Of a stretch of DNA of 64,000 nt, positions 34,154 through 43,843 are shown piece after piece (position 1 is the first letter of the stretch; every line of letters starts with the position of its first letter). The notes under the pieces are model-generated. The model made no database searches. It saw only the letters and a list, made by a program, of their open reading frames with translations, and had not been told where the DNA came from. The translations under genes were made by a program, and so were the position numbers. The stretch comes from Aneurinibacillus sp. REN35. GTDB lineage: Bacteria > Bacillota > Bacilli > Aneurinibacillales > Aneurinibacillaceae. Location of the stretch: positions 597,467 through 661,466 of the forward strand of contig NZ_JBFTXJ020000001.1 of NCBI RefSeq assembly GCF_041379945.2, read 5' to 3'.

Positions 34154-35191
34154 ATGACAAGACAAAATGATTTGAGAAAGCATATTGCTCCCTATGAAAA
34201 AGCGAATACAAAAAGCAGCATATGGCAGATTATGAATACGCTCCTTCCTTTTTTTGCGTTATGGTTTCTTGCCTATGAGAGCTTATCCGTTTCCTATGCC
34301 CTTACGCTGGGGCTGAGTGCGGTTGCTGCCGGATTCTTGGTGCGTATTTTTATCATTTTTCATGACTGCTGCCATCAATCCTTCTTCAAAAACCAGACAG
34401 CCAATAAAATTCTTGGAACGATTACAGGGGTATTAACCTTTTGTCCATATGAGCAGTGGAAGCGTAGTCACTCCATTCATCATGCCACCAGCAGCAATCT
34501 GAACAAGCGCGGAACAGGAGATGTCTGGGTGTTGACAGTGGAGGAATATGCATCCTCATCGTTTTGGGTTCGACTAGCCTATCGGATGTATCGTAATCCG
34601 CTTGTTATGTTTGGCTTAGGTCCCATCTATATTTTTCTTATCTCTTATCGGTTTAACGTGAAGGGTGCCAGACGTAAAGAGCGTATAAACACGTATATCA
34701 CGAATCTTTCCATCATCGCTTTGGTCGGCTTATTGTGCTGGACAATTGGGTGGGAGTCATTCTTGATGATTCAGATCCCCATCTTCTTTATTTCAAGCTC
34801 TCTTGGTATTTGGCTGTTTTATGTACAGCATCAATTTGAGAATTCGTATTTTGAAAAAGAGGAAGAGTGGGACTACGTAAAGGCTGCTTTGGAAGGAAGT
34901 TCATATTACAAGCTTCCAAAGGTTCTGCAATGGCTTACAGGCAATATTGGTTTTCATCATGTTCACCATTTAAGTCCGAGAGTGCCGAATTATTATCTTG
35001 AGACTGTTCACAATACGCACCTCTCGAGTAAGGACGTACGGACAATTACTCTGGCTACAAGCTTGTGTTCCCTTCGCTTTCGCTTATGGGATGAACAGAA
35101 CAAGAAGTTTGTAGGGTTTAAGGAAGTCAGAAACTTCGCTTTGACGCATCAAAAAAACAGTGTGCCTGTACAAATTAAGTCTGAGCTGTAG
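34154..35191 (+). CDS. des: Acyl-lipid fatty acid desaturase Des
   Basis: Introduces a double bond into acyl chains of membrane lipids to restore fluidity after cold shock. Integral membrane enzyme of 345 residues with three His boxes: HDCCH (70-74), HSIHH (106-110) and HHVHH (about 278-282), which bind the di-iron centre. AAGGG is 11 bases upstream of ATG. The order des-desK-desR equals that of B. subtilis, where the kinase senses membrane thickness. A likely operator lies upstream. Confidence 0.94.
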   Translation: MTRQNDLRKHIAPYEKANTKSSIWQIMNTLLPFFALWFLAYESLSVSYALTLGLSAVAAGFLVRIFIIFHDCCHQSFFKNQTANKILGTITGVLTFCPYEQWKRSHSIHHATSSNLNKRGTGDVWVLTVEEYASSSFWVRLAYRMYRNPLVMFGLGPIYIFLISYRFNVKGARRKERINTYITNLSIIALVGLLCWTIGWESFLMIQIPIFFISSSLGIWLFYVQHQFENSYFEKEEEWDYVKAALEGSSYYKLPKVLQWLTGNIGFHHVHHLSPRVPNYYLETVHNTHLSSKDVRTITLATSLCSLRFRLWDEQNKKFVGFKEVRNFALTHQKNSVPVQIKSEL

Positions 35192-35262
35192 CGGAATATG
35201 TAAAGCCATATAGAATTCTTCTATGGTAAAATAGCAGTACCATGATAAAAGAGGTTCTACTC

Positions 35263-36399
35263 ATGCCAAAAAGGTATCTTAAATCCCTGAAAAACACAGG
35301 GATTTCTCCTTATATATGGAGCGTTTTTAGCATTTTACCGTTTTACTTTATTTTCGAGACTTCCTCCAATAAAGAAGTTATTGTAGGAATCTCATTGACG
35401 ATTTTATTCTTTATTGCGTATCGCTTTGCTTTTATTTCAAAGGGATGGCTCGTTTACTTGTGGACGTGTATCCTCATTAGTATCTCTATAACGATGACCA
35501 TCCTTTTTCAATATGTGTATTTTGCTTTTTATATTGCGTACTATAACGGAAATATTAAAGATCGGATTGCTTTTATTACGTTATACATTCTTCATTTGGT
35601 CTGTGCTACCGTATCGATCAATTATAACGTGGTCTTGCAGGAGAGCTTATTTTTAAAGCAGCTGCCTTTTATTGTGATCATTTGGATTAGCATTATCCTT
35701 CTGCCGTTCAATATTTATAATCGAAAAAAACAGGGGCAGCTCGAAGAACAGCTTGAGGATGCGAACAAAAGAATCGCGGAGCTGGTTAAGCACGAAGAGC
35801 GTCAACGGATTGCTAGAGATTTGCATGATACATTAGGCCAGAAACTCTCGCTGATCGGGTTAAAAAGTGACCTGGCGAGAAAATTAATCTACAAGGACCC
35901 GGAGCGAGCACGCTCTGAACTAAAAGATGTGCAGCAGACGGCAAGAACCGCATTGAATGAAGTAAGAAAAATGGTATCGCAAATGCGTGGCATTAAATTA
36001 AAAGAAGAATTGATTCGCATCAGACAAATCCTGAAAGCCGCTCAAATTGATGTCGTCATTGAGCAAGAAACGCCCTTAACGAATGTGTCTCTTTTTCTTG
36101 AAAACATTTTAAGCATGTGTGTTAAGGAAGCGGTGAACAATGTTGTAAAGCATAGCGGGGCTTCCTCCTGCCATATTACGATCGAACAGTCGTGGAATGA
36201 GATCACGATTATAGTACGAGATGATGGATGCGGCATCGTGGTAGATGATGATGTCGGGAAAGGACATGGCCTGCTCGGCATGAAAGAGCGCTTGGAGTTT
36301 GTTAACGGAAGGCTGGAGATTATTACACAAGAAGGGACAATGATCATCATACGGGTACCGAATGTGATCAAACAGCCGGATAAGGAGGAGCTTACATGA
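35263..36399 (+). CDS. desK: Membrane thermosensor histidine kinase DesK
   Basis: 378 residues. N-terminal half has about five membrane helices (residues 17-150), then a coiled coil (KKQGQLEEQLEDANKRIAEL) and the HisKA_3 motif ERQRIARDLHDTLGQ with H188, the same number as the phosphorylated His of B. subtilis DesK. The ATPase domain has KEAVNNVVKHSG, DDGCG and GHGLLGMKER. ATG 35263 is preferred for its AAGAGG; ATG 35242 lacks one. It overlaps desR by 4 bases. In the cold it phosphorylates DesR. Confidence 0.93.
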   Translation: MPKRYLKSLKNTGISPYIWSVFSILPFYFIFETSSNKEVIVGISLTILFFIAYRFAFISKGWLVYLWTCILISISITMTILFQYVYFAFYIAYYNGNIKDRIAFITLYILHLVCATVSINYNVVLQESLFLKQLPFIVIIWISIILLPFNIYNRKKQGQLEEQLEDANKRIAELVKHEERQRIARDLHDTLGQKLSLIGLKSDLARKLIYKDPERARSELKDVQQTARTALNEVRKMVSQMRGIKLKEELIRIRQILKAAQIDVVIEQETPLTNVSLFLENILSMCVKEAVNNVVKHSGASSCHITIEQSWNEITIIVRDDGCGIVVDDDVGKGHGLLGMKERLEFVNGRLEIITQEGTMIIIRVPNVIKQPDKEELT

Positions 36400-36995
36400 T
36401 TCGCATTGTCATTGCAGAAGACCAACGAATGATGCTGGGGGCGCTAGGTTCGCTGCTCAACTTGGAAGATGATATGGAAGTGGTCGGCATGGCATGCAAC
36501 GGAGAAGACGCCATTTCTCTTGTGCATCAATACCAACCGGATGTATGTATCATGGACATTGAAATGCCCGTAAAAAGCGGACTTGATGCAGCAGAAGAGA
36601 TAAAGGAGGTAGGTTGTAAAGTCATCATTTTAACAACCTTTGCCCGCTCCGGCTATTTTCAGCGAGCATTAAAGGCAGGCGTAAGCGGCTATTTATTGAA
36701 GGACAGCCCAAGCGAGGAGCTTGCAAGCTCAATTCGCAGTGTCATGGCGGGTAGGCGCATGTATGCACCGGAGCTGATGGATGATGTATACAGCGAGGAA
36801 AATCCTCTCACAGAGCGGGAGAAAGAGGTGCTATTGCTTATTGCGGATGGTAAAAACACAAAGGAAATTGCCGATCAGCTCTTAATTAAGACAGGAACGG
36901 TTCGCAATTATATTTCTACTATTTTAGATAAGCTTGAAGTGCAGAATCGTATTGAGGCGATTACACGCTTCAAGGAAAAAGGCTGGTTTAAATAG
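36396..36995 (+). CDS. desR: Cold-response regulator DesR (NarL/LuxR family)
   Basis: Receiver domain with ED (9-10), phosphorylated D54 in IMDIEMP and the K in LLKDSPSEEL; LuxR-type helix-turn-helix LTEREKEVLLLIADGKNTKEIA split over about 138-160. 199 residues, the usual DesR size. Start ATG has AAGGAGG 7 bases upstream inside desK. Activates des when phosphorylated. Confidence 0.93.
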   Translation: MIRIVIAEDQRMMLGALGSLLNLEDDMEVVGMACNGEDAISLVHQYQPDVCIMDIEMPVKSGLDAAEEIKEVGCKVIILTTFARSGYFQRALKAGVSGYLLKDSPSEELASSIRSVMAGRRMYAPELMDDVYSEENPLTEREKEVLLLIADGKNTKEIADQLLIKTGTVRNYISTILDKLEVQNRIEAITRFKEKGWFK

Positions 36996-37015
36996 AATAG
37001 CACCATACAATCAAC

Positions 37016-37046
37016 AAAAGCCGATCGTTTTTTCGATCGGCTTTTT
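37016..37046 (+). terminator. Terminator of the des operon
   Basis: AAAAGCCGATCG (37016-37027), T6 loop, CGATCGGCTTTTT. Confidence 0.9.
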
Positions 37047-37206
37047 CGTGTTGTTTTATTCGGGGAAGAAGGCGGCACCCTTTTTTCTATATGGTCATAT
37101 ATCAATAACTATGTGGGCGGGTAAATGAAACGGTGAAAGGAGCAGGGTCGGTACATGGATAGGCATGAGAAAGCATGCGCAGAAGCTTGGATAAGGTAGG
37201 AGAAAA

Positions 37207-37971
37207 ATGAGCATAGAAATAACGATAATGGGCTTGTTGATTGGATTTTTAGTCGGCTTGACAGGAGTGGGCGGGGCGGCATTGTTAACTCCTATTTTAA
37301 TTATGATCGGGGTACAGCCCTCCATTGCGGTAGGTACAGATTTACTCTACAATTCCGTCACAAAATTTTTTGGCGTCATGCAGCATTGGAAGCAAAAAAC
37401 AGTTAATCTTACATTGGTAAAATATTTAGCTATAGGGAGTATTCCAAGCGCAGTTGTTGCGGTAGGAGCGCTGCATTTCTTTGGCAGCATGTATCAAAAT
37501 CAAGAGGAAATCATTAAAAGTGCGCTTGGATATGTTTTGATTCTGGTTTCTCTTGCGACAATTGCACGCGTATTCTTTGATAAGAAGCTGCGCCCCAATC
37601 GCTGGCAATTGGCGCCGATCGAAGAGAAGAAAGGACTCACGATCGGTATCGGTATTGTGTTCGGTTTTATTGTTGGGCTTACCTCCATCGGATCGGGCTC
37701 TTTATTTGCGGTTGCGATGCTGTATCTGTATCGCATGAATGCATCGGAGCTGGTTGGAACCGATATCGCCCATGCGTTTCTTCTAGTAACCGTTGCCGGG
37801 GTACTTCATGCAGGCACAGGCAGTGTAGACTATATGCTGGCAGGCAATCTTCTTCTCGGCTCCATTCCAGGTGTTGTATTAGGGAGTACGTTATCAGCGA
37901 AAGTCCCAGCTAGGCCGCTGCGTACCATCGTTGCCACGCTTATTCTCATAAGCGGCTTAAAGCTTATTTAA
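37207..37971 (+). CDS. TauE/SafE-family sulfite or sulfonate exporter
   Basis: Eight-helix membrane protein of 254 residues. Two repeats of the family motif are visible, GLTGVGGAALLTPILI (N-terminal) and GLTSIGSGSLFAVAML (middle), with VGTDLLYNSVTKF and LVGTDIAHAFLL. The family exports sulfite, organosulfonates or related anions. It is 0.4 kb from a TPP enzyme and 1.9 kb from the sulfate reduction operon, which favours a sulfur role such as releasing excess sulfite. GGTAGGAG precedes ATG. Confidence 0.88.
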   Translation: MSIEITIMGLLIGFLVGLTGVGGAALLTPILIMIGVQPSIAVGTDLLYNSVTKFFGVMQHWKQKTVNLTLVKYLAIGSIPSAVVAVGALHFFGSMYQNQEEIIKSALGYVLILVSLATIARVFFDKKLRPNRWQLAPIEEKKGLTIGIGIVFGFIVGLTSIGSGSLFAVAMLYLYRMNASELVGTDIAHAFLLVTVAGVLHAGTGSVDYMLAGNLLLGSIPGVVLGSTLSAKVPARPLRTIVATLILISGLKLI

Positions 37972-37984
37972 CGCAGAGCACAAG

Positions 37985-38026
37985 AAAAACAGCCGGGAAG
38001 AAGCGCTTTTCTTCCCGGCTGTTTTT
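37985..38026. terminator. Bidirectional terminator between the TauE and TPP-enzyme genes
   Basis: AAAAACAGCCGGGAAG pairs with CTTCCCGGCTGTTTTT, a 16-bp stem around a 10-base loop. Confidence 0.93.
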
Positions 38027-38080
38027 GTATAACATAGGAAGCCTCTTTCACGTCCCAATCGGATTATCCTGTGAAAAGGA

Positions 38081-39700
38081 CTAGCCTTTCGTTTCAGGAT
38101 GCATCACAGAGGCGGTGGCTACGTCAATCAGTGCTGGCCGGTTTGATGTAAAAGCCTGCTGCAATATATCCTCTAGCTGTGTGTCAGAATCAACCCGGTA
38201 TCCATTCCAGCGGCATGCCTCTGCCGCTTTAACGAAATCCGGGTTAGTTACGTCCACACCCTCCTGCCTAAATCCGCCTGCGATCATTTTATCGCGCTCC
38301 ATCTGTAAATAGCCATTATTACATACGACAACAGTAAGCTGTAGGCTATAGCGAGCAGCCGTCAGCAAATCCGCCAGTGTCATTGCGATGCCACCGTCTC
38401 CCACGATAGCGACGACCTGTCTTTCGGGCATGCACAGTTTTGCTGCGAGCGCGGCAGGAAGGCCAAACCCCATCGTTCTCCATTCACCGGAAAATAAAAA
38501 ATCCTGCTCCTTTGCACGAAAGCTTCGATTCACCCATACCGTCATATCTCCCGTATCAAGCGTGATGATCGCATTGGGTTGTACTGCATTTTCAATCGCC
38601 CGGACAATGCGAGCCGGATAAAGCGGGGTGGAGGTTTTGTTGCCTTCCTGCTCATTTTGCTCGGCCCATTTTTGTTTCGCTTCCTTCCATTGTGATTCCC
38701 ATACTGGCAGCGGGCTCGTTTTAGGCAGTTTCTCAACCAGCAACGGGACGACGGCCCCTGAATCACCAACAATTCCTACTTCAACAGGGATTCCTTTGCC
38801 GATGTTCTCCTGCATGTAATCAATCTGTATGATTCGTGCATGCTCAGGAACGTATCCCTCCGGCCACCATGTATCTCCAATAAGCAGCACCACATCTGCC
38901 TCTTTGAACAATGGAGCCGCATATGGGTTGCCGCCCTGTCCGATTCCTCCCAGCAAATGAGGTGAGGTTTCAGGAAGCATTCCCTTTGCACCCAGGCTGA
39001 CAAGCAGGCCCGCTCCCCATCGCTCGGCAAGCGCTTCTACGTGTTGGGCAGCGCCGTAAGCGCCTGTACCAGCGAGGATCATCGGCCGCTGCGCTGTCTT
39101 CATAATGTCAATGGCCAGTGCCAGCCCATCTGCTTCAAAATAATAGGTTCCCTTTAGTAATGACGGTTTTGCGCGGAGCAAGGCTGTAGTCGGCATCGTA
39201 AACATATCTTTTGGAACAGAAAGATGGGTAACCGCTCCCTTTACAAGTGATAGATGCATTGCCTTCGTTAATACGTCAATGATGGTATGAGGATGAGCCA
39301 GAAGGGTGCTGTATGCCGCGAGCGGCTTAATTAACTCCTGCTGGTTTATATATTGCTTATAATCGGTTCCGATTTTATCCGTTGACGCCTGGCCGGTAAT
39401 GGCAAGCACGGACGCTTTATCTTTACAGGCATCTGCCAGTCCGTTTAACAGATTGGCGAGACCCGGCCCCATGGTAGCGGTACATACCCCAAGTCCGCCT
39501 GTTAATTTTGCTTCTGCGGAAGCCATCATGGCGGCTGTAGCCTCATGCTTTACGGCGATGAACTGGATTTGATTTTGCTTAGCTATCGCATCCATGAGCC
39601 CAAAAATTGCGTCGCCGACAACCCCATATATTCTTTTAACTCCCCAGAGTTGAAGCTGCTCAAGGATTCGGTGTGCAACCGTTGGTTCAGTTTGCTGCAT
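38081..39700 (-). CDS. Thiamine-diphosphate enzyme, pyruvate oxidase/YdaP-like
   Basis: 539-residue member of the acetolactate synthase/pyruvate oxidase superfamily. Activating E53 is in VKHEATAAMM; GPGLANLLNGLADA is the substrate/FAD-proximal loop; the TPP motif GDGGIAMTLADLLTA ends in CNN. The start (IYGVVGDAIFGLMDAIAK) and FAD-type middle domain resemble B. subtilis YdaP, a pyruvate oxidase. ATG follows GAGAGGAG by 6 bases. Sulfoacetaldehyde acetyltransferase and sulfopyruvate decarboxylase were considered because of the sulfur neighbours, but their motifs are not seen. Confidence 0.83.
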   Translation of the reverse strand: MQQTEPTVAHRILEQLQLWGVKRIYGVVGDAIFGLMDAIAKQNQIQFIAVKHEATAAMMASAEAKLTGGLGVCTATMGPGLANLLNGLADACKDKASVLAITGQASTDKIGTDYKQYINQQELIKPLAAYSTLLAHPHTIIDVLTKAMHLSLVKGAVTHLSVPKDMFTMPTTALLRAKPSLLKGTYYFEADGLALAIDIMKTAQRPMILAGTGAYGAAQHVEALAERWGAGLLVSLGAKGMLPETSPHLLGGIGQGGNPYAAPLFKEADVVLLIGDTWWPEGYVPEHARIIQIDYMQENIGKGIPVEVGIVGDSGAVVPLLVEKLPKTSPLPVWESQWKEAKQKWAEQNEQEGNKTSTPLYPARIVRAIENAVQPNAIITLDTGDMTVWVNRSFRAKEQDFLFSGEWRTMGFGLPAALAAKLCMPERQVVAIVGDGGIAMTLADLLTAARYSLQLTVVVCNNGYLQMERDKMIAGGFRQEGVDVTNPDFVKAAEACRWNGYRVDSDTQLEDILQQAFTSNRPALIDVATASVMHPETKG

Positions 39701-39874
39701 CGTATTCTCCTCTCTGTCCTAGATTGTTACAAAGATTTCTCTTTCATGTTTTACCCTTTCATCTTTGATCTTACTCTTTATATGAGCGGAACCTTAGGCG
39801 GATAACTACAATATACTAAAAGGGCAAAAGACGGCTTTTCGTCAAAAAAGCATAGAGAAATAAGGAGGTACGTA

Positions 39875-40594
39875 ATGCCGCATAATGGCCAGCTATCATT
39901 TCAGCAGCTTTTGGATGAGGATTATCAAAGGCTAAATCAGGAGATGCGAAATAAAGATGCGCTGGATGTTGTAAGGTGGGCGTGTCAGAGTTTTAACGAT
40001 GAGCTTGTTTATGCCTGCAGCTTTGGTGCGGAAGGAATCGTGCTTATCGATATACTTAGTAAGGTTTGTCCGGATGCCCATGTCGTGTTTCTTGATACGA
40101 ATGCGCATTTTACAGAAACGTATGATGTGGTGAAAAAAGTGCGGGAAAAATATTCAACACTGCGAATTGAAGCCATTATGCCTGCGCTTACGCTTGAGCA
40201 GCAGGCCGAGCAATACGGAGATGCCTTATGGAAGACGAATCCTGCCGCATGCTGCAGCATCCGCAAGATTACGCCGCTTGCAAGCGTACTATCGGGAAAA
40301 AAAGCATGGCTCTCCGGGCTGCGGCGTGAGCAATCCCCTACGCGCGCCCAGGTTCAATTTATTAATAAAGATCACAAGTTTTCGTCCATTAAAATATGTC
40401 CGCTCATTCACTGGAGGTGGGAGGATGTATGGAATTATATTATGCTGCACCAATTGCCGTACAATGTACTGCACGATAAAGGGTATCCGAGCATTGGTTG
40501 TGAGCACTGTACTGCGCCCGTCACCGATCGCGGGGATTTTCGCACCGGCCGCTGGGCGGGCTTTGAAAAAACAGAGTGCGGGCTGCATCAATAG
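39875..40594 (+). CDS. cysH: Adenylyl-/phosphoadenylyl-sulfate reductase CysH
   Basis: Reduces APS or PAPS to sulfite with thioredoxin. 239 residues. Nucleophile C235 is in ECGLHQ at the very end. C126-C127 (CCSIRK) and C209/C212 (GCEHC) bind a 4Fe-4S cluster, the mark of APS-reducing enzymes such as B. subtilis CysH. SFGAEGIVLIDIL (49-61) is the nucleotide loop. Start has AAGGAGG. First gene of a cysH-sat-cysC operon with gaps of 23 and 13 bases; the pathway feeds comA downstream. Confidence 0.95.
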   Translation: MPHNGQLSFQQLLDEDYQRLNQEMRNKDALDVVRWACQSFNDELVYACSFGAEGIVLIDILSKVCPDAHVVFLDTNAHFTETYDVVKKVREKYSTLRIEAIMPALTLEQQAEQYGDALWKTNPAACCSIRKITPLASVLSGKKAWLSGLRREQSPTRAQVQFINKDHKFSSIKICPLIHWRWEDVWNYIMLHQLPYNVLHDKGYPSIGCEHCTAPVTDRGDFRTGRWAGFEKTECGLHQ

Positions 40595-40617
40595 GATAGA
40601 AGAGGAGTGGGTGAAAG

Positions 40618-41760
40618 GTGAATCAACCACATGGTGGAGCACTGGTGAATCGGGTAGATCTTGCGTATGATTATTCCGCTATTCTAACAGAAATTGAGAT
40701 GGATCGCTTTGCCTTATCGGATCTGGAACTGATTGCGATCGGAGCGTACAGCCCGCTTACCGGTTTTATGGGTGAAGATGATTATTATGGCGTCATACAT
40801 GAGATGAAGCTGGGAAGCGGCTACGTATGGAGCCTCCCTATTACGCTGCCGGTTTCGGAATTTGTCGCCGATTCTCTTACAATTGGTGAGAAGGTAAAGC
40901 TTGTATATAAGGGAGACATATACGGAATATTGGAGCTGCAGGAAAAATACTTTGCCGATAAGAGAGCTGAAGCTGTCCAAGTATATGGAACAACCGATCT
41001 GAAGCATCCAGGGGTAAAGAAACTATGGGAGAGACCTGAGGTGTATCTTGCCGGTCCGATTACGCTCATACGTCGCCCGGAAAAAGGCGCATTTGCAGCG
41101 TATGATCTTGACCCTGCACAGACAAGAGCCGCGTTTGCTGCGCTTGGCTGGCGAACTGTTGTCGGGTTTCAGACACGAAATCCGGTTCATCGCGCCCATG
41201 AATACATTCAGAAGTCAGCGCTTGAAATTGTGGATGGGCTTTTCCTCAATCCGCTTGTCGGGGAAACAAAAAATGATGATATTCCGGCGCCGATTCGCAT
41301 GGAAAGCTATCAGGTGCTGCTGCGGGAGTATTATCCTACGAATCGTGTGTTTCTCGCTGTATTTCCGGCGGCAATGCGCTATGCTGGACCGAGAGAAGCG
41401 ATTTTCCATGCGCTCGTACGAAAAAATTACGGCTGCACTCATTTTATCGTAGGCCGCGATCATGCGGGTGTGGGCAATTACTACGGCACATACGATGCCC
41501 AGCTCATCTTTGGGAAGTTTTCTGCAGAAGAACTGGGAATTACCCCGCTATTTTTTGAACATAGCTTTTATTGCAGGAAGTGCGGCAACATGGCATCAAC
41601 CAAAACATGTCCGCATGATTCGAAAGAACACGTCATTTTCTCCGGAACAAAAGTAAGAGAAATGTTGCGGGATAAAGAAGCGCCACCGCCCGAGTTCAGC
41701 CGCCCGGAAGTGGTGGAAGTATTGATCCGCGGCATGGGGATTGCAGCAGACCAACAGTAA
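40618..41760 (+). CDS. sat: Sulfate adenylyltransferase Sat
   Basis: Makes APS from sulfate and ATP. Single-domain enzyme of 380 residues without a kinase domain. Motifs [11 protein letters not shown] (nucleotide-binding HxxH), GRDHAGVG, and a small zinc-ribbon-like C-terminal loop [16 protein letters not shown] 40618 is used; the ribosome binding site GAGGAG is 10 bases away. Second gene of the operon. Confidence 0.95.
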   Translation: MNQPHGGALVNRVDLAYDYSAILTEIEMDRFALSDLELIAIGAYSPLTGFMGEDDYYGVIHEMKLGSGYVWSLPITLPVSEFVADSLTIGEKVKLVYKGDIYGILELQEKYFADKRAEAVQVYGTTDLKHPGVKKLWERPEVYLAGPITLIRRPEKGAFAAYDLDPAQTRAAFAALGWRTVVGFQTRNPVHRAHEYIQKSALEIVDGLFLNPLVGETKNDDIPAPIRMESYQVLLREYYPTNRVFLAVFPAAMRYAGPREAIFHALVRKNYGCTHFIVGRDHAGVGNYYGTYDAQLIFGKFSAEELGITPLFFEHSFYCRKCGNMASTKTCPHDSKEHVIFSGTKVREMLRDKEAPPPEFSRPEVVEVLIRGMGIAADQQ

Positions 41761-41773
41761 GGGAGAGAGTGTG

Positions 41774-42382
41774 ATGGCAGCGCATGATGCAAATATTATA
41801 TGGCATCCCACCGTTATAACAAAGGGAGCGAGGCGCAGGCTTCATGGACATAAAAGTGCTGTGCTGTGGTTTACCGGCCTTTCTGGTTCAGGCAAATCCA
41901 CGCTGGCTAATGCAGTGGAGAGCCGGTTATATGAAATGGGACTGCACACGTATTTATTGGATGGCGATAATATCCGTCATGGGATAAATAAAGACCTCGG
42001 TTTTAGCGAAGCGGAGCGAAAGGAAAACATTCGGAGAATTGGCGAGGTGGCGAAATTGTTTGTGGATGCGGGGAATATCGTGCTGACCGCCTTTATTTCG
42101 CCGTATGCTGCCGACAGAGAGTTAGCTCGTAGCTTGGTAGAGGACGACGAATTTATTGAGATTTATGTGAGGTGTCCGCTTGTTGAGTGTGAAAAAAGAG
42201 ATCCGAAAGGGCTGTACAAAAAAGCAAGAGCAAATGAAATCCCCGCATTTACTGGGATTACTGCACCGTATGAAGAGCCGGCTGCCCCTAACATAATCAT
42301 CGAAACCGATAATCAGGCCATACATGATGCTGTTGAGCGGATTGTCTGTTACTTAATAGAAAAAGAAGTAATTCCAGAATAA
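41774..42382 (+). CDS. cysC: Adenylylsulfate kinase CysC
   Basis: Phosphorylates APS to PAPS. P-loop GLSGSGKST at 35-43, [19 protein letters not shown] lid segment near the end. 202 residues from ATG 41774 behind AAGGGAG. Having both CysC and an Fe-S type CysH in the same operon means that either APS or PAPS could be reduced. A terminator follows, so the next genes are a separate unit. Confidence 0.95.
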   Translation: MAAHDANIIWHPTVITKGARRRLHGHKSAVLWFTGLSGSGKSTLANAVESRLYEMGLHTYLLDGDNIRHGINKDLGFSEAERKENIRRIGEVAKLFVDAGNIVLTAFISPYAADRELARSLVEDDEFIEIYVRCPLVECEKRDPKGLYKKARANEIPAFTGITAPYEEPAAPNIIIETDNQAIHDAVERIVCYLIEKEVIPE

Positions 42383-42396
42383 GAGAAAAGTTATGC

Positions 42397-42427
42397 AATG
42401 CGCAGCCCTTGCCGCTGCGCATTTTTT
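42397..42427 (+). terminator. Terminator of cysH-sat-cysC
   Basis: ATGCGCAG (42398-42405) pairs with CTGCGCAT (42415-42422), then T6. Confidence 0.88.
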
Positions 42428-42492
42428 GCGGATGAAAGGAGTGAATTTGGCCAAGCTATAATAATGGAGATTAGAAGGAAGGAGTGTTCTCA

Positions 42493-42789
42493 GTGCTGTT
42501 TTTAAAGCCAGAATTTCAAACCAAGCAGGGGGTCATTTTAAATGTAGTAGATACAGGAGGAAAAGCTGTCGGGTATATTGCTTACATATATAAGGAAGAT
42601 AAGGAACTCTATATCATGGGACAATTGGATGAGGAAGGGGAAAAACAGAATTTTGTTGATATTATCTCCCCATTTATTGATGGATTAAAGAAAGCTGTTC
42701 TCGGGGATGGCGAGAAGGAGCCGAATATATACATCCATGCAGGTGGTCAGCTTCTTACGTTGGATAAAGCGGAGGGAAACGTGGAATAA
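42493..42789 (+). CDS. Small protein upstream of comA (YitD-position)
   Basis: 98 residues from GTG 42493, which lies 8 bases after GGAAGGAG; an in-frame GTG at 42484 overlaps that site. The sequence LFLKPEFQTKQGVILNVVDTGGKA then IAYIYKEDKELYIMG reads as a small beta-sheet protein with an acidic C-terminal half and no membrane segment. It is probably cotranscribed with comA, 80 bases downstream. B. subtilis also has a small gene, yitD, beside its comA-type gene yitC; equivalence is suggested by position only. Confidence 0.7.
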   Translation: MLFLKPEFQTKQGVILNVVDTGGKAVGYIAYIYKEDKELYIMGQLDEEGEKQNFVDIISPFIDGLKKAVLGDGEKEPNIYIHAGGQLLTLDKAEGNVE

Positions 42790-42869
42790 GAAGAAAAAAA
42801 GCAGAACTAGTATAGGCTGGTTTACATACGATGATTTGCAGGGACATTCGCCGATAAGGAGGAACGGCT

Positions 42870-43730
42870 GTGAATCATCTAGACACTGCGTATCATCCAC
42901 GACTTGCTGACCCTTCGGGGGAGAGAGTGGGGATACCAAAAGATAGCGGGCTTACGATGATGATTGATAAAGGAATCGGTCTTGCTTCATTTGAGGACTT
43001 CTTACAGCTTGCCGGTCGATATGTTGACTATGTTAAGCTTGGCTTCGGTACTACCGTATTGTATCCGCTTGAAATTCTACGAAAAAAAGTTTTATTAGCA
43101 GATAAATATGGGGTCGTGCTGTATCCTGGGGGAACATTATTTGAAATTGCGTATTATCAGGGTGCGCTGCAAAACTATCTGGATTCCATGAAGAAAATAG
43201 GATTTCGCTGCTTGGAAATCTCTGATGGAACCATTGAGCTCTCCGCAGATGAGCGGTGCAGTATCATTCAGGAAGTAACTGCAAGAGGATTTATTGTTAT
43301 TACGGAATGCGGGAAAAAGGCAGATGGCAGCCAGCTTAGTGTCGAAGAGTTGCAGCAGACCTTTTATGCCGATCTTGCGCACGGTGCCTCCTATGTGATT
43401 GTAGAAGGCAGGGAATCGGGAAAGGGTGTAGGGATATATGATAAGAAAGGCGAGATTGACACCGCGTTTTTAACGGCTGTAGAAAATGCGATTGCCTATG
43501 ACGACAGGAAGCGTTTAATCTGGGAAGCCCCGCAAAAAAAACAGCAAATCGAACTGCTGCAATTTTTGGGACGGAATGTAAACATAGGCAATGTTCAAAT
43601 TGCGGATGCGTACAATCTAGAGTGCCTGCGGAGAGGCTTACGGTTTGATACCTTTGTTTTCAGACATGAGAGCGCTGTTGTAGAAGCGGATTGTCTTCCT
43701 TCCTTCAATCAAGGGCAGATGACTTTATAA
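42870..43730 (+). CDS. comA: Phosphosulfolactate synthase ComA
   Basis: Adds sulfite to phosphoenolpyruvate to give (2R)-phospho-3-sulfolactate. TIM-barrel of 286 residues; segments DKGIGLASFEDFLQLAGRY, DYVKLGFGTTVLYP, LYPGGTLFEIA, ISDGTIEL, GFIVITECGKK, VIVEGRESGKGVGIYD and IWEAPQKKQQ are those of the ComA/YitC family. GTG 42870 has AAGGAGG 7 bases upstream. In archaea it serves coenzyme M; in Bacillus it is linked to 3-sulfolactate in spores. Sulfite would come from cysH-sat-cysC just upstream. Confidence 0.94.
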   Translation: MNHLDTAYHPRLADPSGERVGIPKDSGLTMMIDKGIGLASFEDFLQLAGRYVDYVKLGFGTTVLYPLEILRKKVLLADKYGVVLYPGGTLFEIAYYQGALQNYLDSMKKIGFRCLEISDGTIELSADERCSIIQEVTARGFIVITECGKKADGSQLSVEELQQTFYADLAHGASYVIVEGRESGKGVGIYDKKGEIDTAFLTAVENAIAYDDRKRLIWEAPQKKQQIELLQFLGRNVNIGNVQIADAYNLECLRRGLRFDTFVFRHESAVVEADCLPSFNQGQMTL

Positions 43731-43769
43731 AGAAAAGAACCGCCGCATAGACTTGGCGGTTCTTTTCTC
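43731..43769 (+). terminator. Terminator after comA
   Basis: AGAAAAGAACCGCC (43731-43744) pairs with GGCGGTTCTTTTCT (43755-43768). Confidence 0.92.
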
Positions 43770-43843
43770 TGTATCAAAAGTGAATGCAAGGGAAAGGGTA
43801 AAATAAGGACAAACATCAGGGAGCGAAAATTGGAGGAAGAAAT

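Noticed and set aside
38081..39700. Sulfoacetaldehyde acetyltransferase (Xsc) or sulfopyruvate decarboxylase
   Set aside because: Considered because of the sulfur neighbours, but the N-terminal and TPP segments resemble YdaP/pyruvate oxidase, and ComDE proteins are much shorter.
39790..39874. Sigma-E or sigma-K promoter for cysH-sat-cysC
   Set aside because: A CATAGAGAA sequence partly fits a sigma-K -10, but it is too close to the start codon and the -35 spacing is off.
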